Source: Vitellaria paradoxa (Eukaryota > Streptophyta > Magnoliopsida > Ericales > Sapotaceae). Taken from it: 64,000 nt of DNA. The DNA is taken from the NCBI GenBank assembly GCA_019916065.1, contig CM034233.1, forward strand, positions 42,200,862 through 42,264,861, read 5' to 3'. The notes below the pieces were generated by a model that made no database searches, was not told the origin of the DNA, and worked only from the letters and a program-made list of their open reading frames with translations. Position 1 is the first letter of the stretch; each line of letters opens with the position of its first letter. Positions 1 to 11,200 of this stretch are shown piece by piece. The position numbers and the translations under genes are program-made.

Positions 1-361
1 TAGCTTTGACTTCAAATCTTTCCTGGGTGTTCACTCTTCAAACAAAAATTCACTTGATCAGGGTTACTCTCATGGTTCATGTAAGAGTGCAAATTAAATA
101 ATCGCGATGAACCCCAATTGAAGAATGACATAACCAAATGAAGTGCAGAGTGATACATAGTTTCATGGATGGAATGTATTAATGCAAACACAAGAAAACC
201 ACAATCTTTCACATGAAATGGATCAATGTTCTTAAAAATGATTTTCACCCAAAGTCCGTTAGGTCTTTATTAGGTTGTAGCGGGGCCTGGGGGTGATGGC
301 TAAACAACAATGGATATGGAAAATCAAAGTGCATGCCTTAGGATTAAAGTGGTATTACAAT

Positions 362-375
362 CCTCCCCCCAACTT
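362..375 (-). promoter_or_regulatory. Internal polypurine-tract-like motif, element A (distal)
   Basis: Sense strand reads AAAGTTGGGGGGAGG, resembling the true 3' polypurine tract of element B (GTTGGGGGGTG next to its LTR). It lies in the non-coding tail rather than at an LTR edge. Similar copies occur at 1028-1039 and at equivalent places in B, C and H. The role is inferred from resemblance only. Confidence 0.45.
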
Positions 376-407
376 TCTCCTTTCTACTCCTTGAATACCA
401 ATATTGA

Positions 408-454
408 TTTTTTTTATTTTCTTTTTTTCTTTTTTTTTCCTCTTTCTTTTTTCC
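408..454 (-). repeat. Pyrimidine tract (purine-rich on element sense strand)
   Basis: A run of about 47 bases, almost all T and C. Comparable tracts occur at the matching place in B (about 35995-36044) and C (about 52168-52212, sense purine). It may be a low-complexity relic or a functional purine tract; the sequence alone does not decide. Confidence 0.6.
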
Positions 455-1027
455 AAAGGCAATAGTTTTGAAAGAAAATAGTACAGTCTTTCAAATAATC
501 CAATGATGGCATAACATCATTCCCTAGGTTATGACCATTTCTTTGAAATCAATGATCCATTCATGCAATTGAAAAATGGTAACTTGTTACATTCAATACC
601 AAAGCAAAATAACGTAATGAAGCCATAAAAGAAACATGTGAGATGAAAAAAAATATAATAGAGAGCTTTATATTCAATCCTCCCAAAAATATCGGTTTTA
701 GGCTCAAAGTCTCACAAAAGAGAGGTTTTTTAAGTCTCCACTTGTGTCTTGGCATACCTAATTGACTATGTCTCATGAATTCTACTCCCTAACACACTGT
801 CATTCCCTTGATCTCAAGTAAAAAGTCTACTACACATTTGAAAAATTTATACTCAATTTCTCACTTTAGTTACCTACTCACAAATGAAAGTCAAAAACAT
901 TCCTTATTTCCATGATTACTACCATCCTCAAACTAGTTATACACCCTCACATTAGTCACTATATGTCAAAAATGTTGATTATGCAATGTAATTGTGTTTT
1001 ACCTATCGTGTTTTACCATGCAACATG

Positions 1028-1039
1028 CTCCCCCCAACT
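1028..1039 (-). promoter_or_regulatory. Internal polypurine-tract-like motif, element A (proximal)
   Basis: Sense AGTTGGGGGGAG. It matches the position and context of the B motif near 36826-36836, where the downstream sequence (around 'cattgtcc..aatgtg' on the plus strand) is also conserved. A polypurine tract would prime plus-strand synthesis; an internal copy would be a secondary start. Function inferred. Confidence 0.45.
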
Positions 1040-2014
1040 AAAGCCACACATTGTCCCCAATGTGTGTTATGAAACTTAACTGACAAGAGAAGGTGATGAT
1101 TAATGCGTATATAAACAAAATGATAGGTGACTAACGACAGGAAGTGGATAATGACAATAAGTAAAATAAAAATAATCAAAGACAAATATATAAAATTAAA
1201 GAAAAGCGTGGATATTACCTCATATCGGCATCAAATGAAGTAAGTGCATCATGAAGAATAAGAGAAACCATGTGTGAGAACTCCCACGATGAAGGTGACT
1301 TAATGGGCTTCGCAGTTAGTTCACTGTCATCGTACTTACCACTTTCATCAAGTACATCTTCTAGGGCTGGCATATCCTCTCAAGTAGAGGAATCCTCAGA
1401 TGACGTAATAGACAGGTGGTCACAGTCAATGGGTGGGGCATCAGGCCACTCTTGAGCTATAACAATTTCTGCCCATTCCATTCTAACATTCATCTCTAAG
1501 TCTACTTCAGCCTACCAGGCAGCCTCAAAAAATTGATGAGGTGCTAAGGCGAAAAATGGGGGAACATATTCAGATAAAGGCAACGTATTACCTTCAATAA
1601 ACTCTCAGAACTCACAGAAGAACTCTCAGAGTCACTCTCATCCCTACTACTAAATGACAAAACATCCCACTTACGCTTGTGACCCCTGACACTATCCATA
1701 TTAGCATCTTGATTAACATCCTTATTTACTGCAGTCAAAGCGTACCTATACTTTCATAAATCAAACAAGTAAAGCTTTTTAAATCATGAGGCAATAGATA
1801 TCTACGAGCAAGAAGCAATTAATCCACATAATCATAGCATAACCATAACAAATAGAAAACAAAATAAAAGGAAAATAACATTCCCATTCTAATAAAAGAA
1901 ATAACCGAGTTTAGGGGTACAAAGTTAAACCAGCAATTCACACCTAAATCGCAAAATTTTCATCAACTTACAATTAAACAAAAATAAGAAAGAACTACAA
2001 ACGAAAGATCTCCT

Positions 2015-3109
2015 CTAATCCTTTGGTAGAGGGTGATGAGAATCACGAAGGTGATCTAGGATACACTGTAAAAGATGAGTCTGTGTCTGCTGCTCCTGTT
2101 GCATAGCCGTTTGTGTCTGTTATAACCTCAGAAGCACTCCATGATCCACCTCCTGATTGTGCTTCAATCGGTTCATTTGCGCCATCAATTCGGCCATGGA
2201 AATTTCAGGCTCATCATCTTCTTCCTCCACCCATCCCATGGACGCTGAGAGCTACTTTCCCCTGATCGCTTCTTCTTTTTGCTCTTTGCCACATTCCCCC
2301 TAGACTTTGCATATGAGGTGGTTGTTAGGGGTTGAAGTCAGGGAGCTATTGGCAAATCTATGGGGATCTGTGCACTTTTTCGCTAGAAAATCTCGGTAAG
2401 AGCTCCACCAAAAGGAATGCCAGACTGCCCTCTTTTTTGCTCAAAGGTAAAAGTAATTTGGTGCCAAATAAAAGAGGGTAAATCTATGGTCATTCCTATC
2501 CCAATCGCATAGATCAAACGGGCTTGTGCAGGACTACAATTGGAATTCCTATTTTGGGATAAAAGATTGGTGCAGGAGAACATGTGCAAGGCCCAGTACT
2601 TTGCAGTTACTGCGGAGAGTGGTTTTCTATATTCATCGGTCCATTCCTGGTTGTCAGTCAAGACTTCCCGTGCTACTACATTTAGGGATGGGCCTCCTTC
2701 GGTGGAATAAGAAAATTTTGGGTGTTGAACTCGAGGTAATTGAAATACCTTAGCAAAATCGTTGGGGTTAATTTAATTTCAACTCCACAGACCCATCCCG
2801 TGAGTTGCTCTCTGCTTTCCGCTTGTTTATAGAATCTTCTCGTATGTTTGCAAAGAATTCACGCACAACATCGGAAACACACGAAGCTTGGAATTGGGCA
2901 ATATATAACCATTGCCGGCCCTCAAAATTTTGGAGTAGAAATTCCTCGCCCTTGAATTGATTAATTTGCCAAACCCTCTCCACCACTATAGGTTTGTGAC
3001 ACCACACATCACCATACTATTTTTCTGCATCCCCTTCCCAGAATCGGTCACTATCATAGGATGGTGTTCCAATTTGCCTATTAGCACGTTGCTTTGTCCT
3101 TGGTGGCAT
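2015..3109 (-). pseudogene. Element A env-like ORF (putative plant transposon protein type)
   Basis: The second ORF of Athila-type elements, downstream of integrase. The start is the ATG at 3109, four bases after a splice-acceptor-like TTAG; the end is TAG at 2015-2017. The first part (to about 2768) and the second part (about 2780 to 2383 and on) lie in different frames, so there is a frameshift near 2770-2780. Stops occur early (TAG about 30 codons in) and again near 2383. Recognisable stretches shared with B are NFEGRQW, KYWALHMF, ARLIYAIG, PSFIWHQ and FGGALTEIF, matching what I know of the putative plant transposon protein domain found in Athila ORFs. No signal peptide or membrane segment is visible, so an envelope function is not shown. 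The acidic, charged C-terminal half resembles B. Non-functional here. Confidence 0.8.
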
Positions 3110-3113
3110 TGCA

Positions 3114-3593
3114 CTAATCAAAGAATAAATATTGGTAACACAATGAGAACAATTCCTATGTCCACACAAATTCAGTGGCCCACTTCTAATAAAGCATTAG
3201 AAAAATTAAATCAAAGGAAATTGTGTCTTTCATAGGACCATAACTTGACTTATGCCATCCATTGATGGGAATTGGGGTATCACACCAAAATTGGGCCCTT
3301 GCACTTGAAACATCTCAACAATGATGTAAAGAGAGTAGGTTTAACACAATATGTTTTTGAAGAAGCCACAATTTCGGTCTACCCAAAGCTCACCTGTATG
3401 GAGGCATAAGGATCCATGGGTATGTTCTCGTTTTAACCAAAAGCTCCTTTGAAATTGAAAAATGGACCCCACGGAAGTATTATGCTCCAATAATGGTTGG
3501 ATTTTGGAAAGAATTTGAAAGCAAAACTGTAGGAAAAACCCTAGGTGCTCCATTCTCAAGGTTAGGGCTCTAATGGTGGATGAAGAAACATAC
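3114..3593 (-). other. Predicted intron before the env-like ORF, element A
   Basis: The donor reads CTAG|GTATGTTTCTTC (intron starts at 3593). The acceptor reads TTCTTTGATTAG|TGCA (intron ends at 3114), with the ATG four bases on. The donor motif GTATGTTTCTTC recurs in B at 41470 in the same position relative to the ORF. No cDNA evidence is available, so the intron is an inference from conserved splice motifs. Confidence 0.6.
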
Positions 3594-3779
3594 CTAGTTA
3601 AAAGGACCGCCAAAGCTTGAAGAAAACCAGAAATTTGCAGTAAAATCCTCTAAATTTCAGCAATCCATGGCTTTAGATGGCTTTGGATTGAAGAGAGAGT
3701 GTTTGGAATTGTGGGAGTCGGATGTGGGAGGTAGAGAGATGAAGGAATCGGGCAAAAGAAAAGAAAAATCAGCTTTTTG
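3594..3779 (-). other. Probable untranslated leader exon of the env-like transcript, element A
   Basis: A CT-rich leader-like stretch (sense CATCTCTCTACCTCCCAC, then AAACACTCTCTCTTC) lies between the palindrome block and the predicted splice donor. B has a comparable CT-rich stretch (41471-41640). No strong TATA box is visible; the transcription start is not defined. Confidence 0.45.
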
Positions 3780-3786
3780 AAATAGT

Positions 3787-3950
3787 AGGTGTCCGGACTG
3801 GCATCGGGTGTCCGGACCGGTTGATGAAGTTTTTGATAAAAGCCCACTATGGTCCGGACCGGCACTGGGATGTCCTGACCGGTTGATGACATTTCTCTTA
3901 ATAGCTTACTGCGGTCTGGACCAGCTCTGGGGTGTTTGGACTGGCAATCC
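3787..3950 (-). promoter_or_regulatory. Palindrome array (GTCCGGAC type) between pol and env-like ORF, element A
   Basis: Six octamers of the form GTCCGGAC or one to two changes from it: 3791-3798, 3810-3817, 3852-3859 (perfect), 3872-3879 (GTCCTGAC), 3914-3921 (GTCTGGAC) and 3934-3941 (GTTTGGAC), several embedded in GGTGTCCGGACCGG. They lie just upstream of the leader and intron of the env-like ORF. The LTR of this element has the same motif upstream of its TATA box. A 100-codon ORF crosses the block but has no homologue in B and is not called. Confidence 0.7.
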
Positions 3951-4062
3951 ACTTATGGTTTAATTTTGGTCTATTTTTCCTAATATTCCTAATAAAATTA
4001 CCCTTTAAATAACTTTAATAACTAGCCTAATTAATATACAACAAAATCCCTTAAAAATGAAC

Positions 4063-5328
4063 TTATTCATAAGGTGGAGGATCCTAAAGATCCCATGTTT
4101 TGATTAAACCCATAAACTTCTCTGAGTATGGTTTTAATCGATGTCCATTCACTTTAAATCGATGCCTATTCTTCGGGTTTTCAATTTCAATGGCTCCATG
4201 GTCTGATACCTGTGTTACAATGAAAGGGCTTGACCATTTAGACTGTAGTTTACCTGGAAATAAGTGCAATCGTGATCGATAAAGAAGTATTTTCTGACCT
4301 TCATGGAATGATCGTCGTGCAATGTGTTGGTCATGTACTTTCTTCATCTTTTCCTTTGAAAATAAGGCATTTTCATAGGCATCATTTCGTAGCTCTTCCA
4401 TTTCTACAATTTGTAGTTTACGGTGTAGCCCTACTTCATCAATATTGGCATTAAACTATTTAATTGCCCAATAAGCTTTATGCTCTAATTCCATGGGCAA
4501 ATGGCATGGCTTCCCATAAACTAATCGATAGGGTGACATTCCCAAACTAGTTTTGTATGCAGTACGATATGCCCACAGGGAATCTATCAACCTCAGTGAC
4601 CAATCCTTGCGGTTAGGATTGACCGTCTTTTCTAAGATTTGTTTGATCTCTCTATTTGCTAGCTCTACTTGGCCACTTGTTTAGGGGTGATAAGAATTAC
4701 TTACTTTATGTGCCACCCCATATTTGAGTAGTAGGGTTCCTATTGGTCGGTTATAGAAATGTTTTCCTCCATCGCTAATTATTGCTCGAGGTACCCCGAA
4801 ACGTGAAAATATGTTTTCATGGAGGATTTTGAGCACTACTTTATGGTCATTTGTCCTAGTTGCAACTGCTTCTACCCATTTAGACACGTAATCAAACCCT
4901 ACCAAGATGAATTCATATCCAAAAGAGATTGGAAAAGGGCCCATGAAGTCTATTCCCCAACAATCAAATACTTCCAATACTAAAATGGGGGATAGGGGCA
5001 TCATGTTCCTTCTGGTCAAGCTACCTAAACGTTGACATTGATCACAGGTGGTGCAGAATTGATGTACGTCTTTGAATAATGTAGGCCAGTAAAATCCACA
5101 TTGTAAAATCTTGGCAGCTGTTTTATTTGTGGAAAAATGGCCACCACACGCTTGAGAATGGTAGAACTCTATTATCCCTGTAACTTCCCATTTAGGAATA
5201 CATCGTCGAATAACTTGATCGGGACAATATTTGAATAGGTATGGATCATCCCAGAAGAAGACTCTCACATTCCTAAGGAATTTCTTCCTATCCTTGGAAC
5301 TCCATTCAATTGGGATTTTACCTGTCAC
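4063..5328 (-). pseudogene. Element A integrase
   Basis: Integrase inserts retrotransposon cDNA into the genome. Seen in order: an H-H-C-C zinc-binding region ([10 protein letters not shown], then [11 protein letters not shown]), catalytic core with first Asp in GIDFMGPFP and second Asp in IISDGGKHF, then the third acidic residue in SGQVE just after an in-frame TAA at 4681-4683. The C-terminal part ([21 protein letters not shown]) ends DPPPYE at the stop 4063-4065, the same ending as element B. In-frame stops lie at 4084 (TAG), about 4456 (TAG), 4681 (TAA) and 5353 (TAG, upstream). Same frame as the RNase H above. Catalytic residues are retained but the reading is broken four times. Confidence 0.92.
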
Positions 5329-5929
5329 TAAGTAATTAGCAATATCAGCGTACTAAGGTGGGTTGGAAGCTGTTATTGCTTGCACGTGAAATGACTGTTC
5401 ATTCGGGAAGCTGTCATTGATTTGCATATCGTCTTTGGGATAGGCTTTAACTAGTAAATGTGACAAATGATCTGCCACCACATTCTCCACACCCTTCTTA
5501 TCTCTTATTTCGAGGTCAAACTCATACAGCAACAAAATCCATCGAATTAATCGTGGTTTGGCCTCTTGTTTGGTCAACAGGTACTTGAGTGCGGAATGAT
5601 CAGTTAAAATGATAACTGTTGAACCAATGAGATAAGATCTAAATTTCTCAAGGGCAATGACAACTGCTAGTAATTCCTTTTCAGTTGTCGTGTAATTCTT
5701 TTGCGCATCATTAAGGGTTTTACTAGCATAATAAATGACATGTGCCCTTTTATCCCTTCTCTGTCCTAACACAGCTCCAATAGCATGGTCACTAACATCA
5801 CACATGAGTTCAAAGGGTAGTGACTAATCAGGAGATTGTAATATAGGAGCTGTATTTAGACATCTCTTGAGTTTATCGAAAGCTTGCTGGCATTGATCAG
5901 TCCATTCAAATGAGGTATCTTGTGTTAGT
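5329..5929 (-). pseudogene. Element A RNase H and connection domain (3' of the LINE insertion)
   Basis: RNase H removes RNA from the RNA-DNA hybrid in reverse transcription. The open stretch 5805-5353 reads [51 protein letters not shown] and VADHLSHL, the usual Ty3 RNase H motifs with their Asp and Glu residues present. A TAG interrupts the sequence just upstream of the ORF, at a position that is Trp in related elements. The domain continues across the LINE insertion into the RT at 12001 and is in frame with it once the insert is discounted. Confidence 0.92.
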
Positions 5930-5944
5930 AACTGACACAAGTGT
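5930..5944 (+). repeat. Target-site duplication of LINE 1, left copy
   Basis: aactgacacaagtgt; the right copy at 11986-12000 is aactaacacaagtgt (one mismatch in 15). Both derive from pol of element A, which fixes the LINE boundaries. Confidence 0.93.
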
Positions 5945-6033
5945 AATTTTTGTAAACTTTAATTTTAACTTGTTAAACTTAAGAGCAAAAAGATGAGAGC
6001 TTCTCTCTCTAAAATTCTCTCTCTCTAAATTTC
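5945..6033 (+). promoter_or_regulatory. LINE 1 5' UTR / probable internal promoter region
   Basis: Only about 90 bases precede ORF1. The second half is CT-rich (repeated tctctct). LINE promoters lie in the 5' UTR, but no individual element can be recognised here; the insertion may also be slightly 5'-truncated. Confidence 0.5.
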
Positions 6034-8178
6034 ATAGCTGAATCTTCACCTCCTACCTCACCTACATCTAAGGCTCTCTTGTCATTAATCTCATCTTCCT
6101 CCATTTCGGGTCCAGGTAGTATTGCCCTAGATTCGGATGGGGTAGGTGAAAGTAACTCCATAGCTACGGGCTCCAACAAAAATGTCAATGAGAAGATAGA
6201 GGCAGTTCCTTTGAAAGAAAATCTAAGTAGTGAAGATGGCAACAATCCAAACTCAGTCTCTGTATTGGGTTCGGGTGCTGGAAAAGAAGGTAAGTCAAGC
6301 TCAAATGTAGTAGACCCAAGCAACAATGCCCATGAGGTGTTCAAAACAGGTGGCATAGAAATGGATGAGAAACTTGTGAGCTCTTCATCCACATCTATTC
6401 CATTTAAAATTCCTATAAGCTTGAAAGGAAAAGATGTAAACCAGTTGGGGCCAAGATCCATCCCACTCTCATCAAGCAAGGGGCAAGACAACAAATTAGA
6501 TTTGTTAATGGCCGAGATACAAAAGATGAAAGAAGAGGGTGAAATCGGCATCAACACCAAGTCCAGCATTCGGTCTGAAAGCCATACAGATCCTTTTACT
6601 CCCTCAGATGGCAAAATGGAAGACTTAGAAGAAAGGATTGAAGAGAATGAACATACGGCTGGATGCTCCCACACAGGTCAGTTACCTGCTGACTTACCAT
6701 TATGCTTGAATGTACAAGGAAACCAGAGTACCTATCTTCCCCAAACTGACTAGCCAAAGAAGATGACCCATGATAACAAACCTGGACCTTTGCAGATCCC
6801 ATCTAACCTACCTGGAAAACAACAAAATACCTTTACCTTAGCTAAAACCACCATACCATGTCAATCCTCAACGGTTAATAACCAAGCTTTCCCGCCCTCT
6901 CAATTTGGAAATACAGTAGAACTGCCGCCCCACCTTTTTGACCAACTAAACTTTGACTTTCCTCCACTAGGAATGTCAACTAAACCAAATACCTCCCAAA
7001 CCAATTACAGAGAACCATCCAATCCTAGTCATAACCCAACTAGCCCAAACACTTCCTGGTCAAAGCTCTTCAAAACCAATCGAGTAAAAACCAATGAAAC
7101 CACTTTGAAGTTCATTCCGAGTGTCCCTACCTCTGATAAACCAAAGGTAATTATCACACAAGAGGAGGTTTTAGAGAAGATAAATAGATAGAGGAATGCC
7201 CTCGTTGGCTATGTAATTGGAGCTAGACCTCTTTTTAAGCTAATGAGAGAATTTGTGGATAGAAGATGGAAGGCCTTCGGATCCATTGAACTTTTTGTTC
7301 TAAAGCCTGGAATTTTTATCCTTAATTTTCAAGATGATGAAACCAAGCAGAAAGTCCTGGATATGGGGCCATGGAGCTACCTTGACAAGCCATTAATATT
7401 GAAGCCTTGGTCTCCTGCACAATCCTATGATAAAGAATGTTCTGATAAAATCCCTATTTGGGTAAGACTACCGCAATTAAGGCTCCATCTCTGGTCCTCT
7501 GAGACTCTTAGCAAAATAGCAAGTCAAATTGGCACTCCCCTGTTCACGGATCAAATGACTGCAATGAAGAGTAGGCTGGCTTATGCAAGGATATGCATTG
7601 AAATGAAAATGCACTCTAACTTCCCGCAAACCATTGAGATAACAGATTATGATGGCTCTACCTACTAGCAAGGAGTTGAGTATGAATGGTTACCTACCAA
7701 ATGTGGGAATTGTAAACAAATTGGTCACAATACCTCCCAATGCGCTAAGAATGTGAAGAAGGTGTGGAAACAAGTTCCAAAGGTGAAAGATGATAAGGAA
7801 GAGGAGAGCACAAAGCAATCTAAAACGGAGGAAACAACCACTACTGAGCAACAAACAATTCAGTACAATGCTGAGACCTTAAAGAAGCATGGAGAGGAGC
7901 AAAATGTAGCTAAGTCGAGTGCAATTAACAACAAATTCCAGTGCTTAATTGAATACAAAGACGAAGAAGAGAAAGCTGATGATATTGTGGAAGCTAATCA
8001 AATTGTTGATCCATCTGAAAGCAGCCCGCTGATTGTCCCTCCTATAGCAATTCAAAAGCCAAACTTCAATCAAACAGATGGTACCTCACCACTACAAATT
8101 GAATATAGGAAAACTCAGCCTACATCTGTCAAAAAGGATCAAAGTGAGGAAGAAAAAGAAGAAGGAAATGATTCCTAA
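6034..8178 (+). pseudogene. LINE 1 ORF1: DUF4283 and zinc-knuckle nucleic-acid-binding protein
   Basis: One reading frame runs from about 6034 to the TAA at 8176-8178, broken by three in-frame TAG codons (6751, 7189, 7666). The likely start is at 6034, where the codon is ATA followed by GCT GAA TCT; ATG-to-ATA loss is an inference. The first 350 codons are Ser/Pro/Asn-rich and low complexity. The DUF4283-type domain follows (about 7180-7670; motifs LVGYVIGARP, MGPWSYLDKPL, IPIWVRLPQL, ARICIEM), then a CX2CX4HX4C knuckle at 7702-7743 (CGNCKQIGHNTSQC). The C-terminus is Lys/Glu-rich. ORF1 proteins of this type bind the element RNA in the ribonucleoprotein. Confidence 0.9.
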
Positions 8179-8248
8179 ACTTCAAGGCGTCAATGCAAAG
8201 GAGCAAGGCTAGCCAAGCTCAGTCCTCCTCATCCTCCCCATCCTCAAA

Positions 8249-11200
8249 ATGAATATTGCTACTTGGAATGTAAGGGGCTTGAATTGCTCAATCAAACAAA
8301 GAGAAGTAAAGGAGATGATCAAGAATTCTTCACTCAATATAGTAGGCCTTTTGGAGACCAAGGTACAAAGCCATAATATTGATAAAGTTTGTAAATACAT
8401 AAATCCCTCTTTTTGTTACTTTGGGAATGGGTTGAATGATATGGCAGCTAGGATTCTTATACTATGGGATCCCTCAACAATCAAAATGCAAGTTATAATA
8501 ACTGACAGCCAAATGGTGCTTTGCCATGCAACACATATGCAACTCTCGGCTGAATTTTTTGTCTCTTTTGTATATGCATCAAATGATAAAGGAGCTAGGG
8601 AACACTTATGGAGGGACTTGCGAGCAAATTGTAATCTAATTGATACTAAAAAGCCATGGATTGTGCTAGGAGACTTCAATGTAGTAAGAAATCCCAATGA
8701 GAAGCTTGGGGGAAAGGGGATTGATCAACAAGCTGTCACCCAATTCAATGATTGTATAGATGCTATTGAGGTCACTGATCTAAGGTATTCGGGTTGCTTC
8801 TTTACATGGAGCAACAGACAAGTTGATGGCCAAAGGATACAATGCAAGCTAGACAGAGCATTAGTGAATGAAGCATGGCTAAGTCTATTCCCGAACTCAG
8901 AAGCATTCTTCCATACAGCCTTAATTTCGGATCATTGTCCAATTATAGTCAACATAAGGTCCAATCTCAAGACTGGATTGAAGCCCTTCAAATTTTTTAA
9001 TTATTGGACAAAGCACAATGAGTTTATGAAGATAGTTGAAGAAGAATGGAGGAAGACCACTTCGGGCACCCCAATGTTCCAACTTGTTTCCAGGCTTAAA
9101 GATCTTAAACCAGCCCTTAAAGCTTTTAATGCCAAATACTATGGAGATATCTTAAGAAAGGTAGCAGCCACTAAACTTGAATTAGAAAAAATCCAATGGA
9201 AGTTGCAAGACATCCAAGACCCGGACCTTATCATGAAAGAGAAAGTAGTGATGGAGGAATACACCCAACTAGCTCAAGCAGAAGAGGAATTCTACAAGCA
9301 AAAAGCAAGGGACAACATCATCAAAGCAGGTGATCAAAATACAGCCTACTTCCACAGGAAAGTAAAAGCCCACTGCTCTAAGAACAAGATTCTCACTATT
9401 GTGGATGACAAGGGAGAAAGGCAAGAAGACTATCAGAAGGTAAAAGAGTTATTCATTAACTACTACAAGCAGCTCCTTGGGTTCCTCCTTCAACTACCCT
9501 CAAAATGCAAAAGAGTTTGTTGAAGAGATTATGCAACCCGAAGCCCCTTCAGATTTGGCAAGCTCCCTTGATGATGGTATAACAGATGAGGAAATCAAGA
9601 GTACACTGTTCTCACTTCCCGACCACAAAGCACCGGGTCTGGATGGATACACTTCACACTTTTTCAAGAGAACTTGGAGTACTGTGGGAGAAGACTTCAT
9701 GGCAGCCATTAGATCTTTCTTTTGCACTGGGAAACTCTTGAAATCAATCAATGCAACTTCTATAACTCTAGTGCCTAAAGTCCCAAACCCAAGTCGGGTC
9801 ACTGAGTTTAGGCCAATTTCATGTTGCTCTATTATATACAAATGCATATCAAAGATTATTGCTAACAGGCTCAAGAAGATTATGCCACAAGTTATAAGTC
9901 CATCACAAGTTGCCTTTGTTCAAGGAAGATCCATCTCAGACCAAGTCCTACTCATGCATGAACTAGCGAGGAACTATCATAGAAGCAACTTGTCATCTAG
10001 AAGTGCTTTGAAAATTAATCTTATGAAGGCCTTTGATTCTGTATCTTGGGACCTCTTATTGGATATCTCACATGCACTCAAGCTGCCTGTTAGATTCCAA
10101 AAATGGATCGAGGCTTGCATCACATCACCTCATTTCTCTATCTCCATGAATGGGGCATTAGAAGGCTATTTTGCAGGAGCAAAAGGTTTAAGACAAGGTG
10201 ACCCTCTCTCTCCATACTTATTCTTGTTGGCAATGGAATTCTTCTCCCGGCTACTGAATAAGCATGCAAAGAAAGGCCACTACTCTTATCATCCTAAATG
10301 CATAGAGCTAGCCATCACTCACATTTGTTTTGCAGATGACTTATTTATCCTATGCACTCCAACTAAAGGAACTTTCCAGATTGTTCATGAAACTTTGCTT
10401 GAATTCCACAAGTACTCAGGACTCAAGCCAAATGGGAGTAAAAGCAAAGCATACATCACGGGAATCAGCCATGAAGAGAAACAAGCCTTATGTTCAATCC
10501 TTGGCTTTCAACTTGGAGATCTCCCGGTCAAATACCTAGGGGTGCCTCTTATTTCAACCAAACTCAAGAGTGAACATTGCAAGGAGCTAATTGATAAGAT
10601 AACAAAAAGGGTGATGAGTTGGTCCTCCAAATGTCTCTCTTATGCTGGAAGATTAGTGCTTATCAAATCAGTCCTTTTTAGCATCCAAATTTATTGGAGC
10701 TTACACTTCATCCTACCAAAAAAGGTATGCAATTCAATTGAGCAGATTTTAAGAAGATACCTCTGGACAGGAGCTGAAATGAAGAGATGGGGATGTAAGG
10801 TAGCATGGGACAATGTATGTCTACCAAAGAAGGAAGGAGGGCTCAGCATTAAGAAGATACATGATTGGAACAAGGCAACCATGTTAAGGCATATTTGGAC
10901 CCTTTGTTCCAACTCTCAATCTTTATGGGCTGCATGGTGTAAAACTAACTTGTTGAAAAGGAAATGCTTTTGGGAGATAAAAGAGCCTTCGGATTGTTCG
11001 TGGAATTAGAGGAAATTACTTAAGCTACGTGGAGAGGCAATTAAAATATCAAAGTATAAAGTGGGAAATGGAAAATCTATCTCATTATGGTTCTCAAATT
11101 GGCACCCCCAAGGACCCCTAATTCCAAGATATGGAAGGAGAATTGCTTATGATGTGGGTCTACCAATTGATGCTAAGGTTGCTAGTATTGTTCAAGACAA

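Larger units (their letters stand above)
1..2014 (-). other. Element A 3' non-coding region
   Basis: About 2 kb without a credible ORF between the env-like ORF and the missing 3' LTR. It aligns by eye with the same region of B (about 35480-39849) and partly with H (59640 on). It contains two G-tract motifs (sense GTTGGGGGG) and a long pyrimidine run, annotated separately. The short ORFs in both strands are unrelated to any family I know and are not conserved between copies. Confidence 0.75.

Noticed and set aside
3650..3952. 100-codon minus-strand ORF over the palindrome array of A
   Set aside because: Not present at the equivalent place in B or H. The region behaves as promoter/leader DNA.
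6009..6674. 221-codon ORF on the minus strand opposite LINE 1 ORF1
   Set aside because: Shadow of the Ser-rich ORF1 frame; Ser/Leu-rich low complexity, no domain, and the plus-strand frame carries the conserved DUF4283 and knuckle.
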